DNA of 64,000 bases from Vibrio rhodolitus (GCF_003350325.1 NZ_QLYZ01000014.1:1-64000); one strand, 5' to 3'; shown: positions 28,495 through 37,631, counted from the stretch's first letter. A program made the numbers and translations. The notes: generated by a model from the sequence alone, not told the origin.

Positions 28495-29472
28495 ATGACA
28501 AATAAAGTATTTCAAGCAGTTAAACAGATTGGTTACGGAGCTATGGGGCTAGAAGGCTACTACGGCGCAAGTGATGATACACAAGCGGTGCAAACTCTAG
28601 TGTATGCGATCGAGCAAGGAATGATGATCGATACCGCAGATGCTTATGGTGCAGGGCATAATGAAGATTTGATCAAGCAAGCACTGCAACAAATCAACCC
28701 TCAAAACCAGCAACCTGCTTTTATCGCGACTAAGTTTGGTATCGTGTTTGAAGAAGACCAAACAGGTAGTCAATTGGATACTGGTTGGGGCTTTCCCCTT
28801 ACGATCAATGGCACCAAAGAGTATGTAACTCGCGCAATTGATCAAAGCCTTGAGCGTTTAGGTGTTGACTCGATAGATCTGCTTTACGCGCATTATCTTG
28901 ATCCAAACACACCATTAGAAGAAACCATTGCTGCGATGGCAGAGGCTGTCAAAGTGGGTAAGGTAAAAGCAATCGGTCTTTCTAATGTCACTGCCGACGA
29001 GATCTTACGAGCACATGCGATTCATCCCATCAGTGCGGTTCAGTATGAGTACTCGCTGTTTCGTCGTGAAGCTGAGAGTGAAATTTTACCTGCGATTAAT
29101 CAGATTGGCGCGGCACTAGTTTGTTGGTCTCCTCTTGGTGCGGGCTTTCTAACCGGTCAAGTGCAAGAGTTGGATGAAAACGATTTTCGCAATAACAATC
29201 CGAAAATGCAGGGGGAAAACTTTACTAGCAACCTTGAGCGTTTAGAGGCGATTAAAGCTATCGCCCAAGAATACGCAATTACCCCTGCGCAACTTGCACT
29301 GGCTTGGCTGGTGGCGCAAGGCGATAACATTATTCCAATCCCAGGTAGCCGTAAGATTTCACGTATTGATGAGAACTTAAAAGCGCTAGACGTAAAACTG
29401 AGTGCGGAGACGCTTCGTCAGTTGGATGAAATTGCACCGATTGGCGCATTTAAAGGCGCAACTTTAGTTTAA
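28495..29472 (+). CDS. Aldo/keto reductase
   Basis: NADPH-dependent oxidoreductase of 325 residues with a TIM-barrel fold. The catalytic residues are in place: Asp and Tyr in MIDTADAYG, the conserved Lys in ATKFGI, and His in LLYAHYLD. The C-terminal NADPH-binding segment IPIPGSRKISRIDEN is typical of the AKR YajO/GRE3-like soluble group. It is monocistronic with its own terminator. The substrate is unknown; such enzymes often detoxify aldehydes. Confidence 0.9.
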   Translation: MTNKVFQAVKQIGYGAMGLEGYYGASDDTQAVQTLVYAIEQGMMIDTADAYGAGHNEDLIKQALQQINPQNQQPAFIATKFGIVFEEDQTGSQLDTGWGFPLTINGTKEYVTRAIDQSLERLGVDSIDLLYAHYLDPNTPLEETIAAMAEAVKVGKVKAIGLSNVTADEILRAHAIHPISAVQYEYSLFRREAESEILPAINQIGAALVCWSPLGAGFLTGQVQELDENDFRNNNPKMQGENFTSNLERLEAIKAIAQEYAITPAQLALAWLVAQGDNIIPIPGSRKISRIDENLKALDVKLSAETLRQLDEIAPIGAFKGATLV

Positions 29473-29496
29473 CTGTGCGCTTAACTTGAATTTACT

Positions 29497-29520
29497 AAGG
29501 CGAACTGAGAGGTTCGCCTT
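29497..29520 (+). terminator. Terminator of the aldo/keto reductase gene
   Basis: AAGGCGAAC and GTTCGCCTT form a 9-bp stem followed by TGCCTTTTT, 24 bp past the stop. Confidence 0.85.
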
Positions 29521-29582
29521 TGCCTTTTTAGATACTGACCAGTTAGTATCAATCACTGATCTCGAACGCGACGGAATGCCTA

Positions 29583-30518
29583 ATGACATCACTAATCAAA
29601 CATCAAATGACCTCGACGGTTTGGGGTCTATTGATCCTGCTTTCAGTTTTATGGGGTGGGTCATTTTTCTTTGTCGGTGTCGCCGTTAGCGAATTACCGC
29701 CGCTGATCATAGTCACGCTACGAGTTAGCTTAGCCGCGCTGACGCTATGGGTTATCGCTTTGCTAACCGGTCATCGCCCACCTAAAGATTACCGTGTGTG
29801 GTTTGCATTTTTGGGTATGGGACTACTCAACAACGTTATCCCATTTTTGCTCATCGTCTGGGGGCAAACCCAGATTGCTTCAGGATTAGCCTCGATTCTA
29901 AATGCCGCCACACCAATATTTGGCGTGGTAGTGGCAGGGCTGTTCTTACCGGATGAAAAACCGACGCCACTAAAAGTATTAGGCGTAGTGATTGGCTTTA
30001 TTGGCGTGGTGACCATGATAGGTTTGCCTGCGCTGGGTGGCGAGAGCCCATTACTTGCGCAGCTGGCTATTTTGGGGGCGAGCACTAGCTACGCTTTTGC
30101 TAGTGTGCATGGTCGACGATTTAAAGCGATGAAAATCAGCTTAATCATGCTGGCGGCAGGGCAGGTGACGGCGTCTAGCTTAGTATTACTACCGATTGCA
30201 TTGGTGGTTGAAAGCCCGAGTTTATTTGCCGATGTTAGCTTGCATACATGGCTGGCAATCTTTGGTCTGGCAGTGGTCTCTACCGCGTTGGCTTATATGC
30301 TTTACTTTAAGATTTTGGAGCTTGCTGGTGCCACCAATGTTTTATTGGTGACGTTATTGGTGCCAGTTTCCGCCATACTACTTGGTGTGATATTTCTTGA
30401 TGAATCTTTACAGCCTATCCACTTAGTTGGCATGGGGCTTATCGCGCTTGGTCTATCTGCCATTGATGGGCGACTGTGGCAAAAGCTGCGGAATCAAGCG
30501 CGAGTAAATCGTAGTTAA
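29583..30518 (+). CDS. EamA/DMT-family transporter
   Basis: Inner-membrane protein of 311 residues with ten hydrophobic segments in two EamA repeats (about 10-145 and 155-295). LSVLWGGSFFFVGVAV is the family's first-segment motif. DMT exporters of this type move amino acids or other metabolites out of the cell. The convergent Lrp-type regulator 23 bp beyond the stop is a candidate partner, which would favour an amino-acid substrate; this is inference. Confidence 0.87.
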   Translation: MTSLIKHQMTSTVWGLLILLSVLWGGSFFFVGVAVSELPPLIIVTLRVSLAALTLWVIALLTGHRPPKDYRVWFAFLGMGLLNNVIPFLLIVWGQTQIASGLASILNAATPIFGVVVAGLFLPDEKPTPLKVLGVVIGFIGVVTMIGLPALGGESPLLAQLAILGASTSYAFASVHGRRFKAMKISLIMLAAGQVTASSLVLLPIALVVESPSLFADVSLHTWLAIFGLAVVSTALAYMLYFKILELAGATNVLLVTLLVPVSAILLGVIFLDESLQPIHLVGMGLIALGLSAIDGRLWQKLRNQARVNRS

Positions 30519-30541
30519 TAAGATGCTAATCGACGTGCGTG

Positions 30542-31009
30542 TTAATCGGGCATATTGATGGGTAACGCACTGGTGTGCTTGACTTCATCTAACACAAATA
30601 GGGTTTGTGCTTCTCTTACTTCAGGAAAGCTGCGCAGCTCTTTTAAGATAAATTGCGACAGCTCTTTATTGGTGCGAGCGACCACTTTCATCAGATGATC
30701 ATAAGGACCCGACAGCGAGTAACATTCTAAAATTAACGGGTGCTCGCGCGCTGCTGTTTTAAATTCATCAAAGGCGGCTTCGTTGCGTTGGTCAATGCTG
30801 ACTTGAATAAATGCAGTAACACCAAAGCCTGCCTTCTCTGCGTCAAGCATCGCGCCATACTTCTTTATTATGCCACTCTCTTCCAATTGCTTAGTGCGCC
30901 TTAAGCAGGTGGATTCTGACATATCGGTCGCTTTGGCTAACTCAACAATCGATTTACGCCCGTTCTCCTGTAGCTGAGAAAGTATCTTTTTATCTTGTTT
31001 GGTTAGCAT
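30542..31009 (-). CDS. Lrp/AsnC-family regulator
   Basis: 155 residues. N-terminal helix-turn-helix (KATDMSESTCLRRTKQLE) and C-terminal RAM domain (LEC YSLSGPYDHLMKV region). Different from the Lrp protein at 26.5 kb. It is divergent from an OsmC-family gene and convergent with the EamA exporter. AAGGAT precedes the ATG. The target is probably one of these neighbours. Confidence 0.87.
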   Translation of the reverse strand: MLTKQDKKILSQLQENGRKSIVELAKATDMSESTCLRRTKQLEESGIIKKYGAMLDAEKAGFGVTAFIQVSIDQRNEAAFDEFKTAAREHPLILECYSLSGPYDHLMKVVARTNKELSQFILKELRSFPEVREAQTLFVLDEVKHTSALPINMPD

Positions 31010-31147
31010 GACGCAATCCTTCGAAATTTAATGCTCAAATGAATGAAGTCACCATAATAGCGGGATTTGAAGGCGACTTTGACGACTAAATTCACATCTT
31101 TTCGCATAAAATCTATTCATACCCAAGGAATAAACAAGGAACAATGA

Positions 31148-31744
31148 ATGGCAACAGAAAAGTTTTTCCACGTAGGTGAATTAAGTGCAGAGCAACCACA
31201 ACCTACTCAATATCAATCATCAAAGTTTGCAAAAGCGCGTCATCCGGAACCTTATCGCTTTGAGGTGAATTTAACCGCGGAAGCTGGTGATATGCAGAAA
31301 AAAACCGGTGTTGTTTCGGTAAATATTCCCGGCTTTAGCCCAGTTAAGCTTTACTGTGATGAGCAGCCGCCAGTTGGCAATGATACGGCGCCACCTCCAC
31401 TGGCTTTCTTTTCTGCCGGAATTGGCTTTTGTTTAATGACGCATCTGACCGATATTCTCAATGCGCGTAAAATCCAAGTCGACTCGCTCAAGTTAGAGCA
31501 GCGTATCGTATTTAAAACTAATCTAGGGCACATGCGCGATCATGGCTACATGACTGATGGCGGGTGCGATATTGTGGAAACGCATGTCATCATTGAAAGT
31601 CCAGAGCCAGAAGAGAAGATCAAAGATCTACTTAATGAAGCGGAAAACGGTTGTATGGCGCACTATGCGCTAAGAAACCCAATTCCTTGGTCGACAAGAC
31701 TGATTTATAACGGCAAAGAAGCGATTAGCCGCAGCGGAAATTAA
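31148..31744 (+). CDS. OsmC-family protein
   Basis: 198 residues with the OsmC/Ohr fold. The usual catalytic pair of peroxidatic OsmC proteins is only partly visible: a Cys in the central helix (GIGFCLMTHL) and a second in ENGCMAHYAL. Family members reduce organic hydroperoxides using these two cysteines. The protein is longer than Ohr/OsmC because of an N-terminal extension of about 40 residues. Upstream AAGGAAC precedes the ATG. It is divergent from an Lrp regulator. Confidence 0.8.
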   Translation: MATEKFFHVGELSAEQPQPTQYQSSKFAKARHPEPYRFEVNLTAEAGDMQKKTGVVSVNIPGFSPVKLYCDEQPPVGNDTAPPPLAFFSAGIGFCLMTHLTDILNARKIQVDSLKLEQRIVFKTNLGHMRDHGYMTDGGCDIVETHVIIESPEPEEKIKDLLNEAENGCMAHYALRNPIPWSTRLIYNGKEAISRSGN

Positions 31745-31773
31745 AGCGCAGTAAGAGAGCTCGGTTTATTGAC

Positions 31774-31812
31774 AAAAAAGGTTGAGAGAAGGGAACTTCA
31801 CTCAACCTTTTT
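31774..31812. terminator. Bidirectional terminator
   Basis: AAAAAGGTTGAG and CTCAACCTTTTT form a 12-bp stem between the convergent OsmC and zinc-ribbon genes. Confidence 0.8.
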
Positions 31813-31838
31813 GGCATTTGCTGGGCAATGGTGCTTAC

Positions 31839-32000
31839 TTAATCATCAGCGCCACATTTGGCGCATTCTTGGTAAGTTCGCTCGCCTTCACTGATCACCA
31901 CATAGCTGCCAACGCACTTGGGGCAAAGCGCCAGTTTAGGATAGGCAATCTTTTCCTTTTTCGAGCTGGTATCGCCCTCGGTAACGTAAAATTGTCGCAT
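31839..32000 (-). CDS. Small zinc-ribbon protein, 53 residues
   Basis: A 53-codon ORF with TAGGA 11 nt before its ATG. Two CxxC knuckles, CPKC (26-29) and CAKC (46-49), are separated by 16 residues, as in zinc ribbons. A basic N-terminal segment precedes them. It has its own upstream region and shares the convergent terminator with the OsmC gene. I recognise no named family; RNA or protein binding is plausible. Confidence 0.75.
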   Translation of the reverse strand: MRQFYVTEGDTSSKKEKIAYPKLALCPKCVGSYVVISEGERTYQECAKCGADD

Positions 32001-32123
32001 GGTTCAATATCCTAATTTCGTTTGAGCGCGATTATACGTTTCACCGCGATCCTTGTCGTCATTAAGATCACATCAGAGTGTGGTAACTAGCAACGCTTAT
32101 TTTGGGCAGGGGGAGATAAAAAA

Positions 32124-32145
32124 ATCCCTCATCGGAATGAGGGAT
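32124..32145 (-). terminator. Terminator of pyrC
   Basis: ATCCCTCAT pairs with ATGAGGGAT; on the minus strand TTTTTTT follows. Confidence 0.88.
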
Positions 32146-32165
32146 CGTGATGCTTAGATAAGAGT

Positions 32166-33194
32166 TTACTTAACCGTCCAAGTCACTTGCTCGCCCGCTT
32201 TGATTGGCACCACAATATCAGCGCCAAATGGCATGCTTGCTGGTACATCCCATGACTCTTTGGTGAGTGTCACGGTATCAGTGTTACGCGGCACACCGTA
32301 AAAATCAGGACCATTGTGGCTAGCAAAGGCTTCTAGGTGCTCTAGCTTACCTTCTTGCTCGAACACTTCTGCATACAACTCGAGTGCTGCGTGAGCCGTG
32401 TAAGAGCCTGCACAGCCACAAGCGGCTTCTTTTTTGTCTTTCGCGTGAGGCGCAGAGTCAGTACCTAGGAAGAACTTTTTGCTGCCGCTAGTTGCTGCTG
32501 CCACAAGCGCTTGCTGGTGGGTGTTGCGCTTAAGGATTGGCAAGCAGTAGAAATGAGGCTTAATGCCACCAACTAACATGTGGTTGCGGTTGTACATCAG
32601 GTGATGTGCCGTGATAGTTGCCGCGACATTGTCGTTAGCGTTAGCAACAAAATTGGCTGCATCGGCAGTGGTGATGTGCTCTAGAACGATCTTTAGGTTA
32701 GGGAAGTCATTGACGATTGGTGCAAGTACGGTTTCTAGGAACTGCTTTTCACGGTCAAAGATGTCAACATCATGATGAGTCACTTCACCGTGCACCAATA
32801 GCAACATGCCCACTTCTTCCATCGCTTCTAAAACGTGGTAGATGTTTTTCGCTGACGTTACACCTGAATCAGAGTTGGTTGTTGCACCAGCAGGGTAAAG
32901 CTTAGCAGCCACTACTTTGCCAGATGCTTTCGCTTTGCGGATCTCATCAGGAGTGGTGTTATCAGTGAGGTAAAGTGCCATCAGTGGCTCGAATTGCTCG
33001 CTTGGCTTTTCAGCCATAATGCGTTCGCGGTAGGCAAGGGCAAGTTCAGTATTGGTAATCGGTGGGATGGTGTTCGGCATGATTAGCGCGCGACCGTTGT
33101 AGCGGCTAATGTCTCGCACGGTATCCTTTAATACTTCGCCATCGCGAAGGTGTACGTGCCAGTCATCCGGACGAGTAATCGTAATAGTTGTCAT
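32166..33194 (-). CDS. pyrC: Dihydroorotase
   Basis: Third step of pyrimidine biosynthesis: cyclisation of carbamoyl-aspartate to dihydroorotate. The start at 33194 follows GGGAG and gives the standard 342-residue class II enzyme. Zinc ligands are visible in WHVHLRDG (His13, His15), the carboxylated Lys in AAKLYPAG, and His ligands in [14 protein letters not shown] and [19 protein letters not shown] carries the catalytic Asp. Monocistronic with a strong terminator. Confidence 0.97.
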   Translation of the reverse strand: MTTITITRPDDWHVHLRDGEVLKDTVRDISRYNGRALIMPNTIPPITNTELALAYRERIMAEKPSEQFEPLMALYLTDNTTPDEIRKAKASGKVVAAKLYPAGATTNSDSGVTSAKNIYHVLEAMEEVGMLLLVHGEVTHHDVDIFDREKQFLETVLAPIVNDFPNLKIVLEHITTADAANFVANANDNVAATITAHHLMYNRNHMLVGGIKPHFYCLPILKRNTHQQALVAAATSGSKKFFLGTDSAPHAKDKKEAACGCAGSYTAHAALELYAEVFEQEGKLEHLEAFASHNGPDFYGVPRNTDTVTLTKESWDVPASMPFGADIVVPIKAGEQVTWTVK

Positions 33195-33441
33195 GTTAGC
33201 TCCCACCATGAGTAAGTTGTCTGATTGGAGCCTAAGCAATTGTTTCTATGCAAAACGTATAGGCTTAGGCGACAGGATGATAGAGGAAAGCGATGAGGAT
33301 TTCACCCCCTTTTTTGTTCCATGCGCCCGTTTGTTGAACAAATAGCCAAACGTTTGCTTTTTTCTTGCGGTGGTTCCGTACTATGATAGCTGAGCTCAAA
33401 AAACAAATATAATGGGCAAGACATACTTGGAAGGAATAGCA

Positions 33442-35253
33442 ATGACAGCCTCTACACTCTCTCAAATCAACGTCTATCCAGTGAAATCTGTCGGTGGGGT
33501 TTCTCTCTCTACTGCTTGGGTTGAAAAGCAGGGGCTGATGTTTGATCGCCGCTTTATGTTGGCACTTGCTGACGGCTCTATGGTCACCGCGCGCAAGTAT
33601 CCGCATATGGTGAAAGTGAGCTCGGTATTAACGCCAGATGGATTGATTTTTACCGCGCCTAATCAAGCGCCACTAAAGATTCGCTATGCGGACTTTAACA
33701 TGCAGCCGACACCTGCCACCGTATGGAGCGATACTTTTGAAGCGTTTACTACGCTTGATGAAGCAGACGATTGGTTTAGCGAAGTGTTGGGTAAGCGTGT
33801 TGAATTGCTCTATACCGGTGAGCAATCGCAACGTGTGCGTGAAAAGCTTGGGCATAGCGTCAGTTTCGCTGATGGTTACCCGCTGTTGATAATAAGCCAA
33901 GGGTCACTTGATGAGTTAAATCGTCGTAGCCAAGAAAATCATGCGATGGATCAGTTCCGTACCAACTTGGTTGCTTCAAGTACAGAACCTTTCGTTGAAG
34001 ACAGCTGGAAGCGCATTCGTATCGGTGAAGTTGAGTTTGAAGCGGTTAAACCTTGTGAGCGCTGCATTTTAACTACCGTGGACGTCGAACGCGGCGAGTT
34101 TCGACCAAGCAAAGAGCCGTTGAAAACCTTGTCAGAGTTTCGCGCGAATGAGTTCGGCGGTGTGTATTTCGGACAAAACCTAGTGGCGAAAAATGAGGGT
34201 ATGATCCGTGCTGGTGATGAAATCGAGGTATTGGAATACAAGGACAAAGAGTTTTATCCGGATAACTCACCAAAACAACACGTAATTAAATGTATTGAAC
34301 GTGAAGATATTGCCCGAGATTTTACGACGTTCTGGTTAGAAAATTCGGCAACCTTGCCTTATAAGCCGGGGCAACATTTGCCGATTGAGGTAGAAATTAA
34401 GGGGCAAAAAGTCGCTCGTCGCTATACCTTGTCTTCATCGCCATCTCGACCAGATAAATTGGCAATTTCGGTGAAACGCATTGCTGATGGTCGAGTCTCT
34501 AATTGGTTAGCCGATCATCTCCAAGTGGGCGATGAGTTAGTGTGCCAAACACCGGATGGTGCATTCCATATCGAAGAACACCACCAAACACCAACATTGC
34601 TGCTTTCAGCAGGTAGTGGTGTTACACCGATGCTTTCAATGCTGCGTTTTATGGCAGATAACAATCAGCTGGACGACGTGGTGTTTTACCATCAATGTCG
34701 TGCAGAAGAAGATATTCCTTGCCGCGATGAGTTAGAAACCTTAGCCAGAGAACATCAAGGTTTAACGCTGTTGATTTCGCTTTCTCAAGCGCCGCTAAAT
34801 TGGTTCGGCTTAAAGGGGCGTTTAAGTGCGCTACACCTTAAACAAGTCAAGGGCTTAGCTCAGCGTGAAGTGTATGTTTGTGGACCGGATGGTTTTATGC
34901 AGCAAGCAAAAACATTGCTAATGCAAGCTGGTTTAGCTGAATCTCAATACCACCAAGAAGCCTTTACCGCAGCAAAAGTGGCGAGCGAAGTTAAGCAAGA
35001 AGTCAGTGTTACGGTAAATAGCCAGAATTTTGCCGGTGACAACCAGCGCTCTTTATTGGAGCAAGCAGAAGAGGCGGGGATTAATATTCCCAATAGTTGC
35101 CGCGCAGGGTTATGCGGTGCGTGCCGAGTCAAGGTAGTGCAGGGGCAAGTGAATCACCCTGATGTACCAGCTTACGAGCATATTGATGCAGCAGGTGGTG
35201 AAATCTTGGCATGTTGCGCAGTACCTAAGACGGATGTTGAGATCGCATACTAG
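33442..35253 (+). CDS. MOSC / ferredoxin-reductase / 2Fe-2S fusion oxidoreductase
   Basis: 603 residues from the ATG at 33442 (AAGGAATAGC upstream). Residues 1-265 are a MOSC_N plus MOSC module like YcbX, with the molybdenum-binding motif KPCERC (Cys205, Cys208). Residues 275-500 are an FNR-type reductase with the flavin motif RRYTLSSSPS and the NAD(P) motif LLLSAGSGVTPMLSM. Residues 515-603 are a plant-type ferredoxin (CRAGLCGAC plus a final Cys). In E. coli YcbX, which reduces N-hydroxylated bases, lacks the middle domain and needs a separate reductase. Here the full electron chain is in one chain. NADPH preference is not determined. Monocistronic. Confidence 0.88.
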   Translation: MTASTLSQINVYPVKSVGGVSLSTAWVEKQGLMFDRRFMLALADGSMVTARKYPHMVKVSSVLTPDGLIFTAPNQAPLKIRYADFNMQPTPATVWSDTFEAFTTLDEADDWFSEVLGKRVELLYTGEQSQRVREKLGHSVSFADGYPLLIISQGSLDELNRRSQENHAMDQFRTNLVASSTEPFVEDSWKRIRIGEVEFEAVKPCERCILTTVDVERGEFRPSKEPLKTLSEFRANEFGGVYFGQNLVAKNEGMIRAGDEIEVLEYKDKEFYPDNSPKQHVIKCIEREDIARDFTTFWLENSATLPYKPGQHLPIEVEIKGQKVARRYTLSSSPSRPDKLAISVKRIADGRVSNWLADHLQVGDELVCQTPDGAFHIEEHHQTPTLLLSAGSGVTPMLSMLRFMADNNQLDDVVFYHQCRAEEDIPCRDELETLAREHQGLTLLISLSQAPLNWFGLKGRLSALHLKQVKGLAQREVYVCGPDGFMQQAKTLLMQAGLAESQYHQEAFTAAKVASEVKQEVSVTVNSQNFAGDNQRSLLEQAEEAGINIPNSCRAGLCGACRVKVVQGQVNHPDVPAYEHIDAAGGEILACCAVPKTDVEIAY

Positions 35254-35294
35254 TTTGGATATTTGCTAGAAACAGTTACTCGTTTTCGAGAGAA

Positions 35295-35326
35295 AAGGCT
35301 GCTTAAGGGATTGAGCAGCCTTTTTT
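35295..35326 (+). terminator. Terminator of the MOSC fusion gene
   Basis: AAGGCTGCT and AGCAGCCTT form a 9-bp stem followed by TTTT. Confidence 0.88.
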
Positions 35327-35356
35327 GTATGCGATATTTTTGCATATAGCATAGTA

Positions 35357-35533
35357 GTATGTCCCGCTTAAAGTATTGGGTGCTTCTTTGGGTCTACTGC
35401 AAGCGGTCCAATTACTCTTTGTCTTGCCAAGGAGTAATCAGAAAGGCGCTTTAATTTATCACGCGCTGACCAGCCGATTTTAGGCGTTCCCGACGCCGAA
35501 AACCTAAAAATGCTATCCTGCATTTTTGCTTAG
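35357..35533 (+). repeat. Structured intergenic repeat, copy A
   Basis: About 177 bp, starting GTATGTCCCGC and ending GCATTTTTGCTTAG. It contains three predicted hairpins: CTCTTTG/CAAGGAG (one G-T pair), GGCGT/ACGCC within the longer TTTTAGG/CCTAAAA stem, and AAAATGC/GCATTTT. Copies B and C match most of its length; the first 45 bp diverge more. Non-coding. Also present in the same gap: nothing else recognisable. Confidence 0.85.
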
Positions 35534-35607
35534 TTGAGTGTATTGTCATTGTTGTGAAGGCGGAATCTCGCTGTTGATTTTTCAGGTGTGGATTAGCTTG
35601 TTGAGTT

Positions 35608-35785
35608 GGTATGTCCCGCATAGAAGTTTTCGGATTTCTTTCCGGTTTCGGTAAGCGGTCCAATTACTCTTTGCCTTGCCAAAGAGTAATCAGAAAGGCG
35701 CTTTAATTTATCACGCGCTGACCAGCCGGTTTTAGGTGTTCCCGACACCGAAAACCTAAAAATGCTGTCCTGCATTTTTGCCTAG
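35608..35785 (+). repeat. Structured intergenic repeat, copy B
   Basis: About 178 bp, starting GGTATGTCCCGC and ending GCATTTTTGCCTAG, direct to copy A and 74 bp after it. The hairpin that is GGCGT/ACGCC in copies A and C is GGTGT/ACACC here: both bases of a pair changed together (35737 and 35747). The first hairpin is fully paired (CTCTTTG/CAAAGAG). Confidence 0.87.
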
Positions 35786-35908
35786 AATTCCGATGAAATT
35801 CAGTTAATTCAAAAAGCTCCTGGTATAGGCAAACTAATTTTGTCTTAGTAGTGCTGATGAATAAGAACTGTGCTTATAACCTAAATTCAAATGGACAAAC
35901 GAAAAAAA

Positions 35909-35925
35909 GCCTCCAAAAAGGAGGC
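35909..35925 (-). terminator. Terminator of the island membrane-protein gene
   Basis: GCCTCC and GGAGGC flank a 5-nt loop; on the minus strand TTTTTTT follows. It lies 73 bp past the stop. Confidence 0.8.
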
Positions 35926-35997
35926 CAAATTGAATGAGCTGCTATACTAACCGAATCTCTATGTTGGTGTGTGACTCAAGTACAATAATTAGGTGTA

Positions 35998-36702
35998 TCA
36001 TCGCTGTGACATTTCCTGATCGATTTCTTCTTCAGCCTCACTTTCCAATAGGTCACGACTCTTAAAAGCGCCTGTTACTGTCGTGTTTCTCTTGCTGAAA
36101 ATTCGTCGGTCAACATCAGCGCGGTAGCTAACGGAAGAGGTTACTAACCAGATACCAACGCCGATCATTAGAATATTGTATGCCATGCCGAGTTCTTCTT
36201 CGAAGTTTGTTCGTATGTACAAGAAACCTGAAATAGCAACAATGATAGAGGTGAGTATTGAGATCCAGTTGTAAGTGATTAGCTCAAATAACCATCGCAT
36301 CCCGACCTTAAATATAACATATGGGATAGCAATCGGCCACACACCGGCTATTACCATTAAGCTAAACGTTAATATAAAGGCAGGCACCAGCAATATAGTA
36401 GCAAGTGCTACGATAGGGCCATTTTGCATAGTGCCTAGAGCTAAACCAATTAACATCACTAATGATGCCCAAGAAAATATTCGTCTAATGGTCGTGTCAT
36501 ACTTAGTATCTGCATGTTTATAACTTGCAAACACAACAAGAGCTGCACCGATGCCACCTAAGACATTAGATAGGTATTGAGTAGCGTTTCCGTATACATA
36601 ATCTAGCGGTATGCAAGAATACAATAACAGCGTATACCATATTTCGAATGTTTTTTCTAAGATAGGTACAATTTCCAATATAATATGTCCTTTTTTAGCC
36701 AA
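35998..36702 (-). CDS. Membrane protein of unknown function
   Basis: 234 residues with about six hydrophobic segments between residues 20 and 205, then a charged cytoplasmic tail ending in an acidic LLESEAEEEIDQE segment. The initiation codon is a TTG, either at 36702 or at 36678; the latter has AAGGA nine bases upstream. Base composition is clearly more AT-rich than neighbours, and the gene lies between inverted copies B and C of the repeat, which suggests acquisition. It follows a small ORF by 21 bp. No family recognised. Confidence 0.65.
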   Translation of the reverse strand: MAKKGHIILEIVPILEKTFEIWYTLLLYSCIPLDYVYGNATQYLSNVLGGIGAALVVFASYKHADTKYDTTIRRIFSWASLVMLIGLALGTMQNGPIVALATILLVPAFILTFSLMVIAGVWPIAIPYVIFKVGMRWLFELITYNWISILTSIIVAISGFLYIRTNFEEELGMAYNILMIGVGIWLVTSSVSYRADVDRRIFSKRNTTVTGAFKSRDLLESEAEEEIDQEMSQR

Positions 36703-36723
36703 CGACGTTTCTACTTCTTTAAG

Positions 36724-36906
36724 CTAGATACGAGATTCAAAAATATTCTCTAGTTCAGGGTAAACATTGTTAATCTGAACATCTAGTTTTACAGCTGCCA
36801 TTTCGATTATGACCATAATAGCATTGATACTAATAATAATTGTATTACAGTTATTGGGCAGCAAATTTTTTTCAAACTTAATGGTTCGCTTACAGAACTG
36901 ATTCAT
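36724..36906 (-). CDS. Small hypothetical protein upstream of the membrane protein
   Basis: 60 residues from the ATG at 36906 (AGGGT upstream); the frame stays open for 14 codons more. A hydrophobic central stretch (TIIISINAIMVIIEMAA) could span the membrane. AT-rich like its neighbour and 21 bp upstream of it on the same strand, so a two-gene unit is likely. No family recognised; may not be a real gene. Confidence 0.4.
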   Translation of the reverse strand: MNQFCKRTIKFEKNLLPNNCNTIIISINAIMVIIEMAAVKLDVQINNVYPELENIFESRI

Positions 36907-37046
36907 CCATACCCTATTGGGGTTGACTATTTTATTATTCCATTGCACTTGATGTATGATCGTCGATAAAATTTGCCCCGGATTCTCGGACAGGAATTTA
37001 AATGATTTCTCTTTCTCTATAGTACCCAGAATGATTGGAGCAGATT

Positions 37047-37292
37047 GTGACTATAAAGCGTGAAACTACTTTCCTGAGTTTAAATAATGCTAAGGTGGTA
37101 GTTGTTTGTCGCTAAAGGTGATTCAACGTTTGTTGAACTAGCGAAGAGCTGCGTAAAAAAGCAGCTATGATATTTTTCTCAGAAGGTCAGCTAAACAAAG
37201 AAAATACTGAAGAAGTCGATAAACTTCACGCCTAGAATAAGAACGGTTAATTTTCCATAGTAAATGAATTTTTGGATAAAGTTCTCAAATAA
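37047..37292 (+). pseudogene. Decayed small gene in the AT-rich island
   Basis: A GTG at 37047 preceded by GGAG begins TIKRETTFLSLNNAKVVVV. The coding signal then shifts frame (AKGDSTFVELAK), returns to the first frame (ELRKKAAMIFFSEGQL) and continues through two in-frame stops to FSIVNEFLDKVLK and a final TAA. About 80 codons with at least two frameshifts and two nonsense codons. Family not recognised. The rest of 36949-37404 has no gene. Confidence 0.6.
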
Positions 37293-37404
37293 CACGGTCG
37301 TTCAATTCCCATTTGCCCAACCTTAGTTTTTCCGAAGTCGATGAGTTTCAGATTAAGCTTGAACTCGAAACTGGCAAAATTCTTTAGCTTAAGATAACAA
37401 AAAA

Positions 37405-37582
37405 CTAGGTAAAAATGCAGGACAGCATTTTTAGGTTTTCGGCGTCGGGAACGCCTAAAACCGACCGGACAAAGCTAAATGTACAAAAGCGACTTTCTGA
37501 TTACTCTTTGGCAAGACAAAGAGTAATTGGACCGCTAACTGAAAAGGGAAAGAAATCGGATAACTTTTAAGCGGGACATACC
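37405..37582 (-). repeat. Structured intergenic repeat, copy C (inverted)
   Basis: About 178 bp, inverted relative to copies A and B: read on the minus strand it starts GGTATGTCCCGC and ends GCATTTTTACCTAG. It keeps GGCGT/ACGCC in the second hairpin and CTCTTTG/CAAAGAG in the first. With copy B it brackets the AT-rich island. Confidence 0.87.
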
Positions 37583-37631
37583 GATTCAGCTTACTAAAAT
37601 CCATCATGCCCCACCTTATAACGATATACTG

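Noticed and set aside
35357..35785. The paired direct repeats looked at first like a CRISPR or integron attC array
   Set aside because: Units are about 178 bp with only two direct copies, no short spacers, no cas or integrase gene, and their hairpins do not match the attC R''/R' layout.
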